This document shows, in pieces, positions 62,635 through 64,000 of a stretch of 64,000 bases of DNA. The translations under genes were made by a program, and so were the position numbers. The notes under the pieces were generated by a model that had not been told where the DNA came from, made no database searches, and was given only the letters and a program-made list of their open reading frames with translations. How positions within the stretch are numbered: the first letter of the stretch is position 1; each line of letters starts with the position of its first letter. The DNA comes from Astyanax mexicanus (taxonomy: Eukaryota > Chordata > Actinopteri > Characiformes > Acestrorhamphidae): positions 21,265,501-21,329,500 of the forward strand of contig NC_064431.1 of assembly GCF_023375975.1 (NCBI RefSeq). The letters run 5' to 3'.

Positions 62635-64000
62635 GCTTAGGCCTGGGAACGTAACATGTAACACGTAACACGTAACATGACGGGCTTTGCCAAAAATTAA
62701 AAACATTTAAAATAAATGAAAAAAAGAATAAATAAATAAGTAAATAAAGGTCCTCCATTGGGTTCTCGCTCTACCAGCCCTTGTTTTAAGAAGATGGTGA
62801 TGATAATTCCATGATTTAATGATATCATGATTCCGTAATTCCGTAAGCGCCCAATGGAAGGCTTTATTACTGGTTCTAACTGTTTCTACTGGACGGATTC
62901 ATTTATTTTACCTGACAGACTCACACTGATAGATAGGGAGTGTATTAAGTGTGTAAGTGCGAGTGTGTGGGAGTGTGTGAGTGCACATATATAAAAGCCT
63001 GGAGTGAATTTTTTTTTCAGCACTGTTGAAGCCCAAGAAACGAATTCCGGCTGGGATCCCCTTTGTATTCTTGGTTTGATGATTTTTTTTCCTTTCAGCA
63101 GGGACTGATGTTTTTTATTGTTTTTTATTTTTTTTTATATTATTATTAATGGGGAGTGGATCGGATTGCTTTGAAAAAAAAAAAAACAATAGCTGTGAAT
63201 AACAACTCTCTCTCTCTTTCTACTTTACTCTTATCTACTCAAGGACATCCTCTCTCAATCTCTCTCTTTCCCTTTATTTCTCTATCTATCTATCTTATCT
63301 ATCTCTCTCTCAGGAGAGCTGGACTGTTTAAGTATGTAATTGAAGGAAGCCGTGAACTTTAGCCCGGGTCACTCCATGAATATATGAAACCCCATAGGAT
63401 TGCAGTGGAAGAGTTGAACCCATGTATATTGCAGTACATGCAGCTTCTTGATAAAGCATAGTGTTAATATTGTGTCCACGTTGTCCTCGATTCAAGGAAT
63501 ACGGACTTCTGTACCTTGTGTGGTTTTGAAAAGCTCTTAACCGCATCTCTCAGTACTGTCAGGAAAAAAAATACCCTCAAATATCTTCTCCATAGGAATG
63601 CCAGTGTAGCTACAGCAATGCTATTGACTTACTTAACCACGCTACACAGTGTATTTTCTTGGTCACTACTCACTAATTTGTACAGCAAAGTGCAGAGAAA
63701 GCTCCTGTATAACCCTAAATAAGAGAAAAACTGAGAACGTATGGAAAATCCAACAAAAAATGTCTATTTTATTTGATTACAGATAAGTGTTTGTCTGGTC
63801 AAACTCATTTCATTTGTTTATACACATCCATTCCTGCATTTCTGGTCTGTATCTCTTTTCAGAAAAGTTGTTTAGGGCTCGGAGGAATCTAGTATAGACC
63901 ATCACACTATGGGTTTTGGAAGGGATGGATGACAGGCCAGAGACAATAAGTCAGTAGTAAGCCTGGGTCTGTAATGGTCATGGGTTGTGACAGTACATTA
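62635..64000 (+). other. srgap3: srgap3 3' untranslated region and downstream DNA
   Basis: The sequence after the stop carries no further exon. A short 9-bp tandem (ACACGTAAC-like) lies at 62650-62680. Candidate poly-A signals AATAAA lie at 62711, 62727 and 62743, but all are in an A/T-rich run, and srGAP 3' UTRs are usually long, so the true end cannot be placed. (CT)n and (TC/TATC)n tracts lie at 63206-63310. The small open frames here have no recognisable product. Confidence 0.6.

Noticed and set aside
62160..62579. Minus-strand open frame of 139 codons opposite the last exon
   Set aside because: It is a shadow of GC-rich coding sequence. The plus strand matches SRGAP3 in phase with the upstream exons.
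15516..62634. Assignment to SRGAP1 or SRGAP2
   Set aside because: The short linker encoded by W8-W9, the HVADIYLANLNK segment and the TDKSC tail fit SRGAP3. SRGAP2 has a long proline-rich linker before RhoGAP, and SRGAP1 has a different post-SH3 region (from memory; a tree would settle it).
62711..62748. AATAAA hexamers as the poly-A signal
   Set aside because: Three hexamers lie in a simple A/T run 80-115 nt after the stop. They may be used, but without transcript ends the signal cannot be called.

Overview
The window comes from a vertebrate genome, most probably a ray-finned (teleost) fish. The evidence is one large gene with GT-AG introns and short coding exons, embedded in AT-rich intronic DNA full of Tc1/mariner remnants, MITEs with clear terminal inverted repeats, a tRNA-derived SINE family, minisatellites and long (TA)n, (CA)n and (CT)n tracts. 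The species cannot be fixed from the sequence alone.

The only protein-coding gene I can support is the 3' three quarters of a plus-strand SLIT-ROBO Rho GTPase-activating protein gene, best matched to SRGAP3 (WRP/MEGAP). Nineteen coding exons (called W1-W19 here) run from 15516 to the stop codon at 62632-62634. Their reading phases join without a break and encode 951 residues, or up to 963 with two optional 6-residue inserts. By comparison with the roughly 1,100-residue family, about 140 N-terminal residues (start codon and first part of the F-BAR domain) lie upstream of the window. Domain order is: rest of the F-BAR and its extension (W1-W7), a linker made by two 28-nt microexons (W8, W9), RhoGAP (W10-W14, arginine finger in W11), acidic linker (W15), SH3 (W16), and a Ser/Pro-rich tail (W17-W19).

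Layout: 1-15515 is intron, with a ~138-bp higher-order minisatellite, an internally deleted Tc1-like element that still has its transposase N-terminus, a second Tc1-like remnant and MITEs. 15516-34009 holds W1-W7 in a region with local duplications and fold-back elements. 34010-43531 holds the microexons between very long (TA)n and (CT)n tracts. 43532-49579 is the RhoGAP block. 49580-55391 has SINE copies, a fold-back element, a 39-bp minisatellite and W15. 55392-62634 carries the SH3 and tail exons, two GGGCCC-ended MITEs and a young SINE with a perfect 17-bp target duplication close to the last exon. 62635-64000 is 3' untranslated or downstream DNA.

The protein would act at the plasma membrane: the F-BAR region bends or senses membrane, RhoGAP switches off Rac-type GTPases, and SH3 docks proline-rich partners such as ROBO tails or WAVE1 (family knowledge). 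I found no sign of an unknown gene system. The most notable points are two in-frame tandem splice-site choices that each add exactly six residues, the paired microexons beside CT tracts, and several structured repeats.
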